DNA of 28,452 bases from Actinomycetota bacterium (GTDB lineage Bacteria; Actinomycetota; Actinomycetes; Actinomycetales; Microbacteriaceae): positions 1 to 28,452 of the forward strand of contig WLDR01000002.1 in assembly GCA_009704705.1 (NCBI GenBank). The letters run 5' to 3'. The translations under genes and the position numbers were made by a program. Under the pieces are notes generated by a model that was given only the letters and a program-made list of their open reading frames with translations, did no database searches and was not told the origin of the DNA. This document shows positions 15,691 through 24,032 of the stretch, piece after piece (positions within the stretch are counted from its first letter, which is position 1; every line of letters starts with the position of its first letter).

Positions 15691-16544
15691 GCGAGTCATC
15701 TGATCCGACGGTAGATCCGCTCGAAGCGCCGTCCGACGCGATTCCGGTCGGCGTCGTTCAGTTCAGTCCAGCCCCCAACGCATCCGACAATGTGGACAGC
15801 ATCCGTTCGTTCGTTACTGCCGCGAGTGGTGCTGGGGCACAACTGTTGGTTTTGCCCGAATACGCACATGCGTTTGCCGGCTCTCTCGGCGACTGGGTGA
15901 ACTCGGTGGCGGAGCCGCTCGATGGCCCATTCGTGAACGACCTGATTGAGATTGCTCGCGAGAATGATGTTGCGCTGATTTCGGGGATGCTCGAGCGATC
16001 GGATGATTCACCGAAGCCTTTCAACACGTTGGTCGCAATTCATCCGCAGCGCGGGCTCGCCGGCCACTACCGCAAAGTGCACTTGTATGACGCGTACGGA
16101 GCGAGCGAAAGCGAGTGGATCGCTGCCGGAAACCCGAGCGACCCCGCAGTTGTCGTCGAACTTGCCGGGCTTCAGGTCGGCCTCCAGACCTGCTACGACC
16201 TGCGTTTTCCTGAGGTTTCGAGACGTCTCGTGGATGCGGGCGCCGAGGTGCTCGCTGTGCCGAGCGAGTGGCTTGCCGGGCCCAAGAAGGCTCACCACTG
16301 GGTTGCACTGACGGCCGCTCGCGCGATTGAGAATCTCTGCTACGTGGTCGCTGCCGACCAGATCGCCCCGCTTGCGGTCGGCATGTCTCGAATTATTTCG
16401 CCACTGGGTGAAACGCTCATCGACATGGGTCAAGACGCCGGCATTGCGGTGGCCTACATTTCACCGGATGCCCTCGCCGCAGCCCGCGCGAACAACCCCG
16501 CGCTGTCTTTGCGCAAGTACCGAGTTGCGCCGGTGGCTGACTAG
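15687..16544 (+). CDS. Carbon-nitrogen hydrolase (nitrilase superfamily)
   Basis: Cytosolic hydrolase acting on a carbon-nitrogen bond, probably an amidase. The catalytic triad is visible: glutamate in VLPEYA (E58), lysine in HYRKVHLYD (K130) and the nucleophile in QTCYDLRFPE (C169). The sequence pattern is close to the omega-amidase/Nit branch (Nit2-like), whose members hydrolyse alpha-keto acid amides or repair deaminated glutathione; which substrate applies here cannot be told. The 285-residue length is normal, with about 20 extra residues before VGVVQFSP. The GTG start overlaps the ribF stop by four bases (GTGA), so it is probably translated with ribF. Confidence 0.92.
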   Translation: MSESSDPTVDPLEAPSDAIPVGVVQFSPAPNASDNVDSIRSFVTAASGAGAQLLVLPEYAHAFAGSLGDWVNSVAEPLDGPFVNDLIEIARENDVALISGMLERSDDSPKPFNTLVAIHPQRGLAGHYRKVHLYDAYGASESEWIAAGNPSDPAVVVELAGLQVGLQTCYDLRFPEVSRRLVDAGAEVLAVPSEWLAGPKKAHHWVALTAARAIENLCYVVAADQIAPLAVGMSRIISPLGETLIDMGQDAGIAVAYISPDALAAARANNPALSLRKYRVAPVAD

Positions 16545-16586
16545 CTCGCCTGTGCACGAGTGCGGCTCGTTCCGCCACGGCGACAT

Positions 16587-16592
16587 TATTCT
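16587..16592 (+). promoter_or_regulatory. Candidate -10 element of the secreted-protein gene (leaderless)
   Basis: TATTCT ends 6 bases before the ATG at 16599, with no ribosome binding site between them. This position helps fix the ATG over the longer open frame that begins at 16560. Confidence 0.5.
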
Positions 16593-16598
16593 CGCGCC

Positions 16599-17426
16599 AT
16601 GCATTTTTCTTCACGCACGGTCGCGAGGGGTGTCCTCGCTCTCTTTGCGATCGCGATCATGTTCGCTTCGCACATGCTCGCCGGTGTGCCACCGGTCGCG
16701 GCACTGACCGGAATCATCAACGACGATGGCGTCGACGTGGGTGATGAGTGGACACTGCCCGGCGACGACGGCACTCCGGGTGACCCCGGATCGCCCGGTT
16801 CAGGTTGGTGGCTCGGGCCGTACCGCCCCCAAATTCCGCGAGACCTTGCCTTGGCCTATTGCGTTGCCCGCATCATCCCCCCGGGGTGGTGTGCTGCGCT
16901 CATGCCAACCGCGCCGACGCCGCCCGAACCTGAGCTACCAGACCTGACGTTCGCCGATGTTGCTCACGTTGTACCTCAGTCGCCCACGTTGATAACTCAA
17001 CCGAATGGGTGGAGCGTCGTCGGAGTTGAGACGAACCTGATTGCGCTCATCCAGACTCACATTGTGACCACTCGGGTATTCGGTCGCGAAGTGGATGTTC
17101 GCTTCACGCCGATTCGATATGACTGGGCATATGGCGACGGAGTGAGCGGAACAACCGACGTACCGGGTGCGAAATGGTCGTCACTCGGCGTTGCCGAGTT
17201 TGCGCGCACACCCACCAGTCATCGATATTCGCTCGCAGTTGCGGTCACTCCCCATGTTGACGTTACCTACGCTGTCGATTACCGCTGGGCGGATTCGTCG
17301 TGGCGAGATATCGCCGGCACGCTTTCTCGAGGCGATGACGCTCCCGTGGTCTTTCTTCAGAATGCAGACACTGTCTTGGTCACAGGGCCCTGCGGACCGA
17401 ACAGGAATGCCGTGGGGTGCGGGTAG
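16599..17426 (+). CDS. Secreted protein of unknown function with a PKD-like segment
   Basis: I do not recognise a named family. The 275-residue product starts with a signal peptide (Arg-containing N-region, hydrophobic core about 10-28, probable cleavage after PPVAA near 35). A Gly/Pro/Asp-rich segment at 55-69 follows. A compact domain from about 120 contains YDWAYGDG (174-181), reminiscent of the WDFGDG motif of PKD domains. There are cysteines at 88, 98, 265 and 274, possibly two disulfides in the exported protein. Start choice rests on the -10-like element just upstream and on where the signal peptide begins. It lies in the same direction as, and just before, a membrane-bound HtrA protease. 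Confidence 0.8.
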   Translation: MHFSSRTVARGVLALFAIAIMFASHMLAGVPPVAALTGIINDDGVDVGDEWTLPGDDGTPGDPGSPGSGWWLGPYRPQIPRDLALAYCVARIIPPGWCAALMPTAPTPPEPELPDLTFADVAHVVPQSPTLITQPNGWSVVGVETNLIALIQTHIVTTRVFGREVDVRFTPIRYDWAYGDGVSGTTDVPGAKWSSLGVAEFARTPTSHRYSLAVAVTPHVDVTYAVDYRWADSSWRDIAGTLSRGDDAPVVFLQNADTVLVTGPCGPNRNAVGCG

Positions 17427-17490
17427 GCTCGATTCCCAGTCGTTGTTCAGCCTGCACATAGATTTCGCACATAGTGACACGGCAGGGTCG

Positions 17491-17496
17491 TAGCGT
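17491..17496 (+). promoter_or_regulatory. Candidate -10 element of the HtrA-type protease gene
   Basis: TAGCGT, identical to the element proposed before rseP, lies 11 bases before the first ATG. The following GAAGAAAGGA is purine-rich and could be a ribosome binding site for the ATG at 17508 (very close) or at 17520 (rather far). Weak evidence. Confidence 0.35.
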
Positions 17497-17507
17497 GAAG
17501 AAAGGAA

Positions 17508-18845
17508 ATGTCTCACATCATGAATGACAAAACCAGCTACTACTACCCACCTGAGGATGCCGCCAAACTTGCCGGCGAAAAGAAGCCCTCACGACGAACG
17601 AAGGTCTCGGACGTGCCGGCTCAACCATCGTCTCAGCCGACTCCTCGAGAACGATCTCGGGTTGTCCCGCTCGTCGCCGCACTCGCCGTTGGCGCCGTGA
17701 TCGGAGGCGCGTCGGGTGCCGGAGTTGCTTTCATCTTCACCAACCCCAGCGATGGCGAGATCATCTCGTCGACGAGTGAAACGCAAGGCATCACGGTCAA
17801 CCGACCGGACAGCGTGACGGCTGTCACTGCCGTTGCTGCGGCGGTTTCGCCGAGTGTCGTCACGATTAGTGTGAGCGACGCGATGGGTGACGGAGGAACC
17901 GGCTCGGGTGTCGTGCTCTCATCGGACGGATACGTTCTGACAAATAACCACGTGGTTACGCTCGACGGCTCCCTCTCGACCCCGACAATCCAGGTGCGCG
18001 ACAACAACGGTCAGCTGTTTAGTGCCACGGTCGTGGGCACTGACCCCACCGTCGACCTTGCCGTCATCAAGATGGACGACGTGAGCGGGCTGCAACCCAT
18101 CGAGTGGGCGGATTCGTCGAAGTTGAATGTGGGTGACGTCACGATTGCAATGGGAGCGCCACTAGGCCTCGCCGGGACCGTCACAACGGGCATCATCAGC
18201 GCGCTCAATCGAAGTATCCAAATTGCGAGTACGGCTGCCCCAGAAGATTCAGGTTCGATGAGCCCCGACCCATCCGACCCCTTCGACTTCTTCAACTTTG
18301 ACCTGGGCCCAGGGCAGCAACTTGGTGGCGGCGCGACCACGTCGATTTCCATCCCGGTGATTCAGACCGACGCGGCAATCAATCCGGGCAACTCCGGTGG
18401 TGCGTTGCTTGACGCCAGCGGAAAGCTGATTGGCATCAACGTTGCAATTGCAAATGCGGGAAGCACCGATGCCCAGTCAGGCAGCATCGGCTTGGGCTTC
18501 GCTCTTCCGTCGAATCTCGCCAAGCGAGTGTCGAACGAAATCATTGCCACCGGAAAAGCAAGCCACGGTTTGCTGGGAGCCAAGGTGAGCGATGCCGCCA
18601 ATGCCGAAGGCAGCACCACGGTCGGCGGGCGACTCGAAGAGATTTCCGCCGGAGGTGCCGCCGAAAAGGCTGGGCTCAAGGTAGGTGACGTTGTCGTGCG
18701 GTTCAACGGATATCCCGTGACGGATGGCAACGACCTCACGGCCCTGGTTCGCACGAGCGCGGCCGGCGAGAACGTCACGATTGAGATCATCCGCGACGGC
18801 GAAAGGAAGAACATTGCCGTAACGCTCGGAGCCTTTACCGGCTAA
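17508..18845 (+). CDS. HtrA/DegP-like trypsin-type serine protease with PDZ domain
   Basis: Envelope protease for protein quality control. It has a cytoplasmic Pro-rich N-terminus (1-52), one transmembrane helix (about 53-77), a trypsin-like domain and a C-terminal PDZ domain (about 350-440). The catalytic triad is H148 in TNNHVV, D183 in VDLAVIK and S296 in NPGNSGGAL. A stretch at about 240-280 is rich in Asp, Pro, Ser and Phe and looks like a long inserted loop before the active serine. The protease domain should face outside the cell. The start is uncertain between the ATG at 17508 and the one at 17520 (four residues later). A strong hairpin terminator follows the gene. Confidence 0.93.
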   Translation: MSHIMNDKTSYYYPPEDAAKLAGEKKPSRRTKVSDVPAQPSSQPTPRERSRVVPLVAALAVGAVIGGASGAGVAFIFTNPSDGEIISSTSETQGITVNRPDSVTAVTAVAAAVSPSVVTISVSDAMGDGGTGSGVVLSSDGYVLTNNHVVTLDGSLSTPTIQVRDNNGQLFSATVVGTDPTVDLAVIKMDDVSGLQPIEWADSSKLNVGDVTIAMGAPLGLAGTVTTGIISALNRSIQIASTAAPEDSGSMSPDPSDPFDFFNFDLGPGQQLGGGATTSISIPVIQTDAAINPGNSGGALLDASGKLIGINVAIANAGSTDAQSGSIGLGFALPSNLAKRVSNEIIATGKASHGLLGAKVSDAANAEGSTTVGGRLEEISAGGAAEKAGLKVGDVVVRFNGYPVTDGNDLTALVRTSAAGENVTIEIIRDGERKNIAVTLGAFTG

Positions 18846-18888
18846 CCCTCGTTATCGGAGTGTCAACGACGCGTGCGTTGAGCGTCGC

Positions 18889-18930
18889 AAAGAAAGCCCG
18901 TCCACTTTTCACGCGCGACGGGCTTTCTTT
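18889..18930 (+). terminator. Hairpin terminator after the HtrA-type gene
   Basis: AAAGAAAGCCCGTC (18889-18902) and GACGGGCTTTCTTT (18917-18930) are perfect 14-base complements around a 14-base loop. The downstream arm ends in a T-rich run, as in intrinsic terminators. Because the arms are symmetrical it could act in both directions. It separates the protease gene from the DUF3039-murI unit. Confidence 0.85.
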
Positions 18931-18936
18931 GACTCG

Positions 18937-18942
18937 TATGCT
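18937..18942 (+). promoter_or_regulatory. Candidate -10 element of the DUF3039 gene (leaderless)
   Basis: TATGCT ends 7 bases before the ATG at 18950. It begins only 7 bases after the terminator hairpin, so promoter and terminator abut. A GGGGG run just before the ATG is too close for a normal ribosome binding site. Confidence 0.5.
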
Positions 18943-18949
18943 TGGGGGC

Positions 18950-19237
18950 ATGTTGATTCGCCGTCCGCTGATGAGCGCGCAGGACTCGCCGGGGGGTGGG
19001 GGCACATCCACTCTCGAGAGCGAACTCGAAGAACTGCTTCGCGACGAACAGCTCGAGGACGGAGACCACGAACGGTTTTCGCACTACGTTCGCAAAGAAG
19101 ACATCGTCGAATCGGCCGTGACGGGCAAACCGGTTTACGCGCTGTGCGGCAAGAAGTGGACGCCGAATCGCGCTCCGGAAAAATTCCCCGTTTGCCCAAC
19201 GTGCAAAGAAATCTACGAAGGCCTGCGTGATGAGTAG
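18950..19237 (+). CDS. DUF3039 family protein, putative zinc-binding
   Basis: A 95-residue protein with the conserved actinobacterial DUF3039 pattern: a Gly-rich start, an acidic helix (STLESELEELLRDEQLEDGD), HERFSHYVRKEDI, GKPVYALCGKKW and FPVCPTCKEIYEGL. Three cysteines, one in ALCGKKW and two in VCPTC, suggest metal binding. The function of the family is unknown to me. The start could be the ATG at 18950 (leaderless from the -10 element) or 18971, which would begin MSAQDSPGGGG, closer to the usual family length; the second has no ribosome binding site. The end overlaps the start of murI by eight bases, so the two are likely coupled. Confidence 0.85.
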   Translation: MLIRRPLMSAQDSPGGGGTSTLESELEELLRDEQLEDGDHERFSHYVRKEDIVESAVTGKPVYALCGKKWTPNRAPEKFPVCPTCKEIYEGLRDE

Positions 19238-20072
19238 AGACGCCCCCATCGGCGTGTTTGACTCCGGGGTAGGCGGACTAACCGTGGCGCGTGCAATTCG
19301 CGATTCGCTTCCGCACGAGTCAATCATCTACATCGGCGACACCGCACATTCGCCCTATGGCACGAAGTCGATTGCCGAGGTGCGCGAATACTCGCTCGAC
19401 GTTCTTGATTCACTCGTGTCGCAAGGCGTCAAGATGCTCGTCATCGCATGCAACACCGCCAGTGCAGCCATGTTGCGGGATGCCCGGGAACGTTATGACA
19501 TTCCCGTGGTGGAGGTCATTCAGCCCGCGGTTCGCGCGGCCGTTGCGGCAACGCGAAACCACCGGGTCGGCGTGATCGGAACTTCGGCGACGATTACGTC
19601 CCGAGCGTATGACGATGCGTTTGCCGCCGCGCCCCACATTGAGCTCTTTACGCAGGCCTGTCCGAGGTTTGTCGAGTTTGTCGAAGCCGGGCAGACGAGT
19701 GGCGAAGAGGTTCTCTCTGTTGCTCGTGAATACCTGGCACCGCTGATCTCTGAAAACGTAGACACACTCGTTCTCGGTTGTACGCACTATCCCTTCTTGC
19801 GCGGAGCAATTTCCTACGTTATGGGTGAAAACGTGCGACTCGTATCGAGTGATAACGAGACGGCAAAAGACGTGTATCGCGAGCTCGTGAATGCCCAACT
19901 CGATCGTGGCACGGGTGCGTCACCGGTGTTTCGCTACGAGGCGACGGGTGAAGACACCCCGGAGTTCATTCGACTCGCTCGTCAGCTTCTTGGTCCTCAA
20001 ATCGACAACGTCGAACAGATTTTCACGGGTCGCCTCGATCTGCCACACGACAACCAAGGAGTATCGAAGTGA
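19230..20072 (+). CDS. murI: Glutamate racemase
   Basis: Makes D-glutamate for peptidoglycan by interconverting L- and D-glutamate without a cofactor. The family signatures are clear: IGVFDSGVGGLTVA with D11 and S12, YIGDTAHSPYG, VIACNTASAA with catalytic C74, EVIQPAV, and VLGCTHYPFL with catalytic C184 followed by H186. Length (280 residues) is slightly above average, with the extra residues at the C-terminus. The ATG at 19230 is preferred over the GTG one codon earlier because GAAGG lies 8 bases before it. It overlaps DUF3039 and is followed by rph through a four-base overlap, an arrangement common in actinobacteria. Confidence 0.96.
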   Translation: MSRDAPIGVFDSGVGGLTVARAIRDSLPHESIIYIGDTAHSPYGTKSIAEVREYSLDVLDSLVSQGVKMLVIACNTASAAMLRDARERYDIPVVEVIQPAVRAAVAATRNHRVGVIGTSATITSRAYDDAFAAAPHIELFTQACPRFVEFVEAGQTSGEEVLSVAREYLAPLISENVDTLVLGCTHYPFLRGAISYVMGENVRLVSSDNETAKDVYRELVNAQLDRGTGASPVFRYEATGEDTPEFIRLARQLLGPQIDNVEQIFTGRLDLPHDNQGVSK

Positions 20073-20833
20073 CCGAAGCTGTAGCACGCGCCGATGGGCG
20101 CGCCACTGACGACTTGCGTGAAATCACGATTGAGCGCGGTTGGAGCGAACAGGCCGAGGGTTCGGCACTGATTTCGTTCGGTCGCACGAAGGTGTTGTGC
20201 ACCGCGTCGTTTACGAACGGCGTGCCGCGCTGGATGGTCGGAAAAGGCAAGGGCTGGGTCACGGCCGAGTACGCCATGATTCCTCGGTCTACGAATGAGC
20301 GCATGGATCGCGAATCGGTCAAGGGCAAGATTGGTGGGCGAACCCACGAAATCTCGCGCCTGATTGGTCGAAGCTTGCGTGCCGTCGTCGACATGAAGGC
20401 TTTAGGCGAGAACACAATCGTGATTGACTGCGACGTTTTGCAGGCCGATGGCGGAACAAGAACCGCGGCAATCACCGGCGCTTTTGTTGCCCTGGCTGAA
20501 GCAATTGAATGGGGCCGCGAGAACGGCTTCATTGCGAAGAAGGCAACCCCACTCATCGATTCCGTTGCCGCCGTCTCCGTTGGAATCATTGACGGCGAAC
20601 CCATGCTCGATTTGGCATATGTCGAAGACGTCCGTGCCGAAACAGACATGAACGTGGTCGTCACCGGTCGCGGACTCTTCGTCGAGGTTCAGGGCACGGC
20701 CGAAGGTGTCCCGTTCGATCGTCGCGAGCTCGATGCGCTGCTCGACCTTGCTGTCGGTGGATGCGCCACACTCGCAAACCATCAGATCACCGTGTTGGGT
20801 GACGCAGCCGATCTCATCGCCGGTCGAAGCTAG
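20069..20833 (+). CDS. rph: Ribonuclease PH
   Basis: Phosphate-dependent 3' exoribonuclease that trims tRNA precursors. Signatures are the N-terminal ADGRATDDLREITIERGW, FGRTKVLCTAS, GKGWVTAEYAMIPRST, GGRTHEISRLIGRSLRAVVDM and QADGGTRTAAITGAFVAL. The 254-residue length is normal. The GTG start is supported by AAGGAG at 20056-20061, 7 bases upstream, and it overlaps the murI stop (GTGA). rdgB follows after 27 bases, so murI, rph and rdgB probably form one transcript. Confidence 0.97.
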   Translation: MTEAVARADGRATDDLREITIERGWSEQAEGSALISFGRTKVLCTASFTNGVPRWMVGKGKGWVTAEYAMIPRSTNERMDRESVKGKIGGRTHEISRLIGRSLRAVVDMKALGENTIVIDCDVLQADGGTRTAAITGAFVALAEAIEWGRENGFIAKKATPLIDSVAAVSVGIIDGEPMLDLAYVEDVRAETDMNVVVTGRGLFVEVQGTAEGVPFDRRELDALLDLAVGGCATLANHQITVLGDAADLIAGRS

Positions 20834-20860
20834 CAACCGATTCGTGAGCGTCGAAAAGTA

Positions 20861-21463
20861 ATGTCCTCTTCATTCGTGTTGGCGACCCACAACGCGCACA
20901 AGGTCGAGGAGTTTCAGGCGATACTCGGTGGCGCCTCGGGATTGACCATCGGGCCTTATGACGGGCCCGAGCCCATCGAAGATGGGACGACGTTCGAACA
21001 GAACGCCTTGATCAAGGCTCGCGCCGCGGCCGAGCACACGGGGATCGGTGCACTGGCCGACGACTCTGGCCTCTGTGTTGACGTGCTCAACCGCGCACCG
21101 GGAATCTTCTCAGCGCGCTGGGCTGGGCCGAAACGTGGTGACGAGGCCAATCTCAATCTTTTGCTCGAACAACTCGCGGATGTTCGCGACGAAGACCGCA
21201 CGGCGTTTTATGTCTGCGTCATCGCGGTTGTCATTCCAGCTCGGGAGAACCAAGCGCCGCACGAGTTCGTCGTGGAAGCACAGTGGCACGGTCGATTGGC
21301 GCGTGCGCCGCGAGGTGAATACGGTTTCGGCTATGACCCGATCTTCGTGCCCGAGGGCAGCGAACTGACGGCTGCCGAGATGAACCCGACGGAGAAGAAC
21401 AACCAGAGTCACCGTGCACTCGCGTTGGCCAAGCTCAAGCCGCTTTTGGCCGAGCTGACCTAG
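20861..21463 (+). CDS. rdgB: dITP/XTP pyrophosphatase (RdgB/HAM1)
   Basis: Hydrolyses non-canonical purine nucleoside triphosphates such as dITP and XTP to monophosphates, keeping deaminated purines out of DNA and RNA. The substrate-binding N-terminus LATHNAHKVEEF and the active-site segment GALADDSGLCVD (catalytic aspartate near 68) are intact, followed by APGIFSARWAG and the GFGYDPIFVPEG loop. A short insertion-like stretch (PARENQAPHEF) is seen before VVEAQWHGRL. Length is 200 residues. GAAAAG lies a few bases before the ATG. The stop shares the tetramer CTAG with the stop of the convergent EamA gene. Confidence 0.95.
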   Translation: MSSSFVLATHNAHKVEEFQAILGGASGLTIGPYDGPEPIEDGTTFEQNALIKARAAAEHTGIGALADDSGLCVDVLNRAPGIFSARWAGPKRGDEANLNLLLEQLADVRDEDRTAFYVCVIAVVIPARENQAPHEFVVEAQWHGRLARAPRGEYGFGYDPIFVPEGSELTAAEMNPTEKNNQSHRALALAKLKPLLAELT

Positions 21464-22362
21464 GTCTTTTTCGCCCGACTTCGTTGGGCCCAGAGCACGG
21501 ACGCGATGACGCCGAGTGCCGCGATGAGTGTCCACAGCGTGACGGTCTCGCCGAGCAGGAGTGCCGACCATCCCAATGTCATCAACGACTGAAGCTGTTG
21601 CACTTGGCTGCCATACGCGGTGCCCAGCATGGCGAGCCCCTTGTACCAGGCGAAGAAGCCGAAGAACATGGAGCCGAAAGCGAGACCCATCAGTGCAAGC
21701 CATTCAACCGGGGTTGCCTCGAGTGGATTCGGTCCGACGAACCACAGGACCGCAGTCAGCGGTGCGGTGATGGGCAGAGCCAGAACGACCACCCAGGAGA
21801 TGACTTGCCATCCCGGACGTTCACGCGAAAGGTTTGCGCCCTTGACATAGCCCCACGACGACGAAACAACGGCGCAGATCACAAAGAAGTCGGCAAGCAA
21901 GTCGCCGCCCTCTGCTCCGCCGCGCGAGAGGGAGAAGATGACCAGAATGGCTGTGCCCGTGCTCGCAGCCAGCCAGAAGGATCTTGAGACGCGCTCGTGC
22001 GTCGAGATGACGGCGAGAAAAGCGGTCATTATGGGCATGAATGCGGCGATAACCGCAGCGTGAGCACTGGTTGTTCGCTCGAGCGCGAGCGTGATGAAAA
22101 TCGGCCAGCCGAAGATGTTCATGGCCATGGGCCAGAGAAAGCCGCGCACCTCGTGCAGCTTGATCATTGGCACGCGTGCAGCAACGAGAATGATGATGCC
22201 CGCGAGTCCGGCAATGACTGCCCGGGCCATGTTCAAGAAGTAAGGGTTGAAGCCGCCGACCGCGATTTTGGTGAATGGCATCGTGAACGAGAACACGAGC
22301 ACGCCGAGAAACGCGAAGATCAGACCGTTGCGCAGCGTCGAGTTTGCGAGAAAACCCTTCAC
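21460..22362 (-). CDS. EamA/DMT-family transporter
   Basis: A 300-residue protein with about ten predicted transmembrane helices arranged as two EamA repeats (roughly 12-140 and 155-290), the pattern of drug/metabolite transporters of the RhaT/YdcZ type. Such permeases usually export amino acids, nucleosides or related metabolites; the substrate here is unknown. The GTG start overlaps the stop of the PhzF-like gene by four bases, making it the last gene of the heme oxygenase operon. There is no clear terminator after it; its stop and the rdgB stop face each other in CTAG. Confidence 0.88.
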   Translation of the reverse strand: MKGFLANSTLRNGLIFAFLGVLVFSFTMPFTKIAVGGFNPYFLNMARAVIAGLAGIIILVAARVPMIKLHEVRGFLWPMAMNIFGWPIFITLALERTTSAHAAVIAAFMPIMTAFLAVISTHERVSRSFWLAASTGTAILVIFSLSRGGAEGGDLLADFFVICAVVSSSWGYVKGANLSRERPGWQVISWVVVLALPITAPLTAVLWFVGPNPLEATPVEWLALMGLAFGSMFFGFFAWYKGLAMLGTAYGSQVQQLQSLMTLGWSALLLGETVTLWTLIAALGVIASVLWAQRSRAKKT

Positions 22363-23264
22363 AACTGAACTGCCGTTCCCGTCACACGCATTTGTCCGTT
22401 GCCGATAGTGAGCAGCAGGATGCTCGGCCGCCCCATGTCGTCACCCTGCAAGATGGTGACCACGTCACCGGGTGCTGCGGCCCCCACGCTCACCAGGTAT
22501 GCCCCGAGTGCTACGGCTGCCGATCCCGTGGCCGGGTCCTCGTCGATGCCCACGCCGGGCGCGGGGTTTCTCGAATGCCACGTTCGAAGCATTCGATCAT
22601 TGTCGTCAGGAAAAACGAGTTGGATGGTCGTCCAGCCCTCCCGTTTACTTAGTTCGGCGAGCTGGTCGTAGTCGTAATCGAGGCGATGGAGTCGATGGCG
22701 TGACTCCGCGACGAGCACGGGGTGCCAGTTGCCCGACCATCCGATTGCCGGCGGAAACCGCTCGTCGAGATCATCCTCGTGCCAATCGAGCGCGTCGAGC
22801 AGTTCATCCAGAACGTCGTCGTCAATTGATTGAACGGACGTGGGCGGGCTCGTCAGCGTTGCCGCGTAGCCAACCGGCGTGAGCAGAACGTCGACAATGA
22901 TCAGTCCGGCCTTGGTGTGAAAAACGAACGTGCGAGCGGTGGCGTCGCCGTAGTCATCAGCTTCGTCTCGCTCGCCTTCGGCAGCGGCGAACTCGGCTAA
23001 CGCAACACCCGAGGCAATCGTCGCATGACCGCAGAAGTCGACCTCCGCTGACGGCGTGAAATAGCGCACGTCGAATTCGTCTTCTTTGTCGGCGAGTGGT
23101 GAGAGAAACGCGGTCTCTGAGTATCCGACTTCAGCCGCCACGTGCTGCATCTGCGTATCCGGCATTCCGCGCGCATCCAGCACCACCCCCGCAGGGTTGC
23201 CACCCTCGGGGTTGTCAGTGAAGGCCGCGTAGCGAAGAACCGTTCCGGGTTCGGTTCGGCTCAC
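22359..23264 (-). CDS. PhzF family protein (isomerase/epimerase-like)
   Basis: A 301-residue member of the PhzF family, which has a two-lobed diaminopimelate-epimerase-like fold. Visible motifs: YAAFTDNPEGGNPAGVVLDA at the N-terminus, the active-site glutamate region VGYSETAFL, VRYFTPSAEVDFCGHAT in lobe one, and GIDEDPATGSAAVALGAYL in lobe two. Members isomerise small metabolites, as PhzF does in phenazine synthesis, but most have no known substrate and none of the other phenazine genes is present, so a phenazine role is not supported. It overlaps the upstream DedA stop and the downstream EamA start by four bases each. Confidence 0.92.
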   Translation of the reverse strand: MSRTEPGTVLRYAAFTDNPEGGNPAGVVLDARGMPDTQMQHVAAEVGYSETAFLSPLADKEDEFDVRYFTPSAEVDFCGHATIASGVALAEFAAAEGERDEADDYGDATARTFVFHTKAGLIIVDVLLTPVGYAATLTSPPTSVQSIDDDVLDELLDALDWHEDDLDERFPPAIGWSGNWHPVLVAESRHRLHRLDYDYDQLAELSKREGWTTIQLVFPDDNDRMLRTWHSRNPAPGVGIDEDPATGSAAVALGAYLVSVGAAAPGDVVTILQGDDMGRPSILLLTIGNGQMRVTGTAVQL

Positions 23265-24022
23265 GATTTATCGTCGGCGTGCCTACCACGTGGGTTCTGG
23301 ACGAAGTCCTCTGCAGGCAAGACGAGATCCTCGGCTGACTTGACTGCGGCAACTCCAGCGGCGTGCTTGTGCTTTTCGCGACGAGCTTCGCGAAGGGTCT
23401 GCACGTAGTGGAAGACACTCGGGATGAGCACGACAAGGATGACGACAAGAAGGACGACGTCGATGTATTCCTTGACGAAGGTAGCCACGACGGGGATGTG
23501 CCCAACCAGAAAACCAACGTAAGTGAGCCCCGCACCCCAGATCAATGCTCCGATGAGGTTATAGAGCGTGTACTTGCGCCACGGCATGTGGCCGACGCCG
23601 GCCGCGATGGGTGCGAAGGTTCGAACGACGGGAACCCACCGAGCAAAAATGACGGCGAGACCGCCGTACTTGACGAAAAACGCGTTGGTGCGCTCGACGT
23701 TTTTGCGACTAAACAATCCGCTGTCTTTGCGTTCAAAGATGCGCGGACCAAAGTGATGCCCAATCAGGTAGCCGACCTCTCCGCCGATAAAGGCCGCAGC
23801 GGCAATCGAGAGGCAGACCCACAGGATGCTCACGCCAAAGACGTCTTCGCCCGTAGCCGCCAAAACGCCGGTTGCAATGAGCAGCGTGTCGCCGGGAAGA
23901 ATGAAGCCAACGAGAAGGCCCGTTTCTGCAAACACGATGAAGCACACGCCCAACAGGGCATAGGCGCCAAAACCGTCAATCAGATAGTTCGGATCCAGAA
24001 ATGGAATGAGCGCGGTCTGCAT
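23261..24022 (-). CDS. DedA family membrane protein
   Basis: A 253-residue integral membrane protein of the DedA/VTT superfamily, linked in other bacteria to phospholipid and undecaprenyl phosphate flipping, pH and antibiotic tolerance. Conserved features: FAETGLLVGFILPGDTLL in the first re-entrant region, GGEVGYLIGHHFG, and the signature FARWVPVVRTFAPIAAGVG with its conserved arginines. The C-terminus after the last helix (about 210-253) is charged and cytoplasmic-looking. The ATG start follows the stop of the second DedA gene by 10 bases, with AAGAAGG a little further upstream. Confidence 0.92.
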   Translation of the reverse strand: MQTALIPFLDPNYLIDGFGAYALLGVCFIVFAETGLLVGFILPGDTLLIATGVLAATGEDVFGVSILWVCLSIAAAAFIGGEVGYLIGHHFGPRIFERKDSGLFSRKNVERTNAFFVKYGGLAVIFARWVPVVRTFAPIAAGVGHMPWRKYTLYNLIGALIWGAGLTYVGFLVGHIPVVATFVKEYIDVVLLVVILVVLIPSVFHYVQTLREARREKHKHAAGVAAVKSAEDLVLPAEDFVQNPRGRHADDKS

Positions 24023-24032
24023 GGGGACAAGG

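Noticed and set aside
21484..22882. Plus-strand open frames opposite the EamA and PhzF-like genes
   Set aside because: Both minus-strand genes are clear family members; the plus-strand translations are charged, low-complexity shadows.
22359..23264. PhzF-like gene considered as evidence for phenazine biosynthesis
   Set aside because: No other phz genes are nearby, and PhzF-family proteins are widespread with unknown functions.
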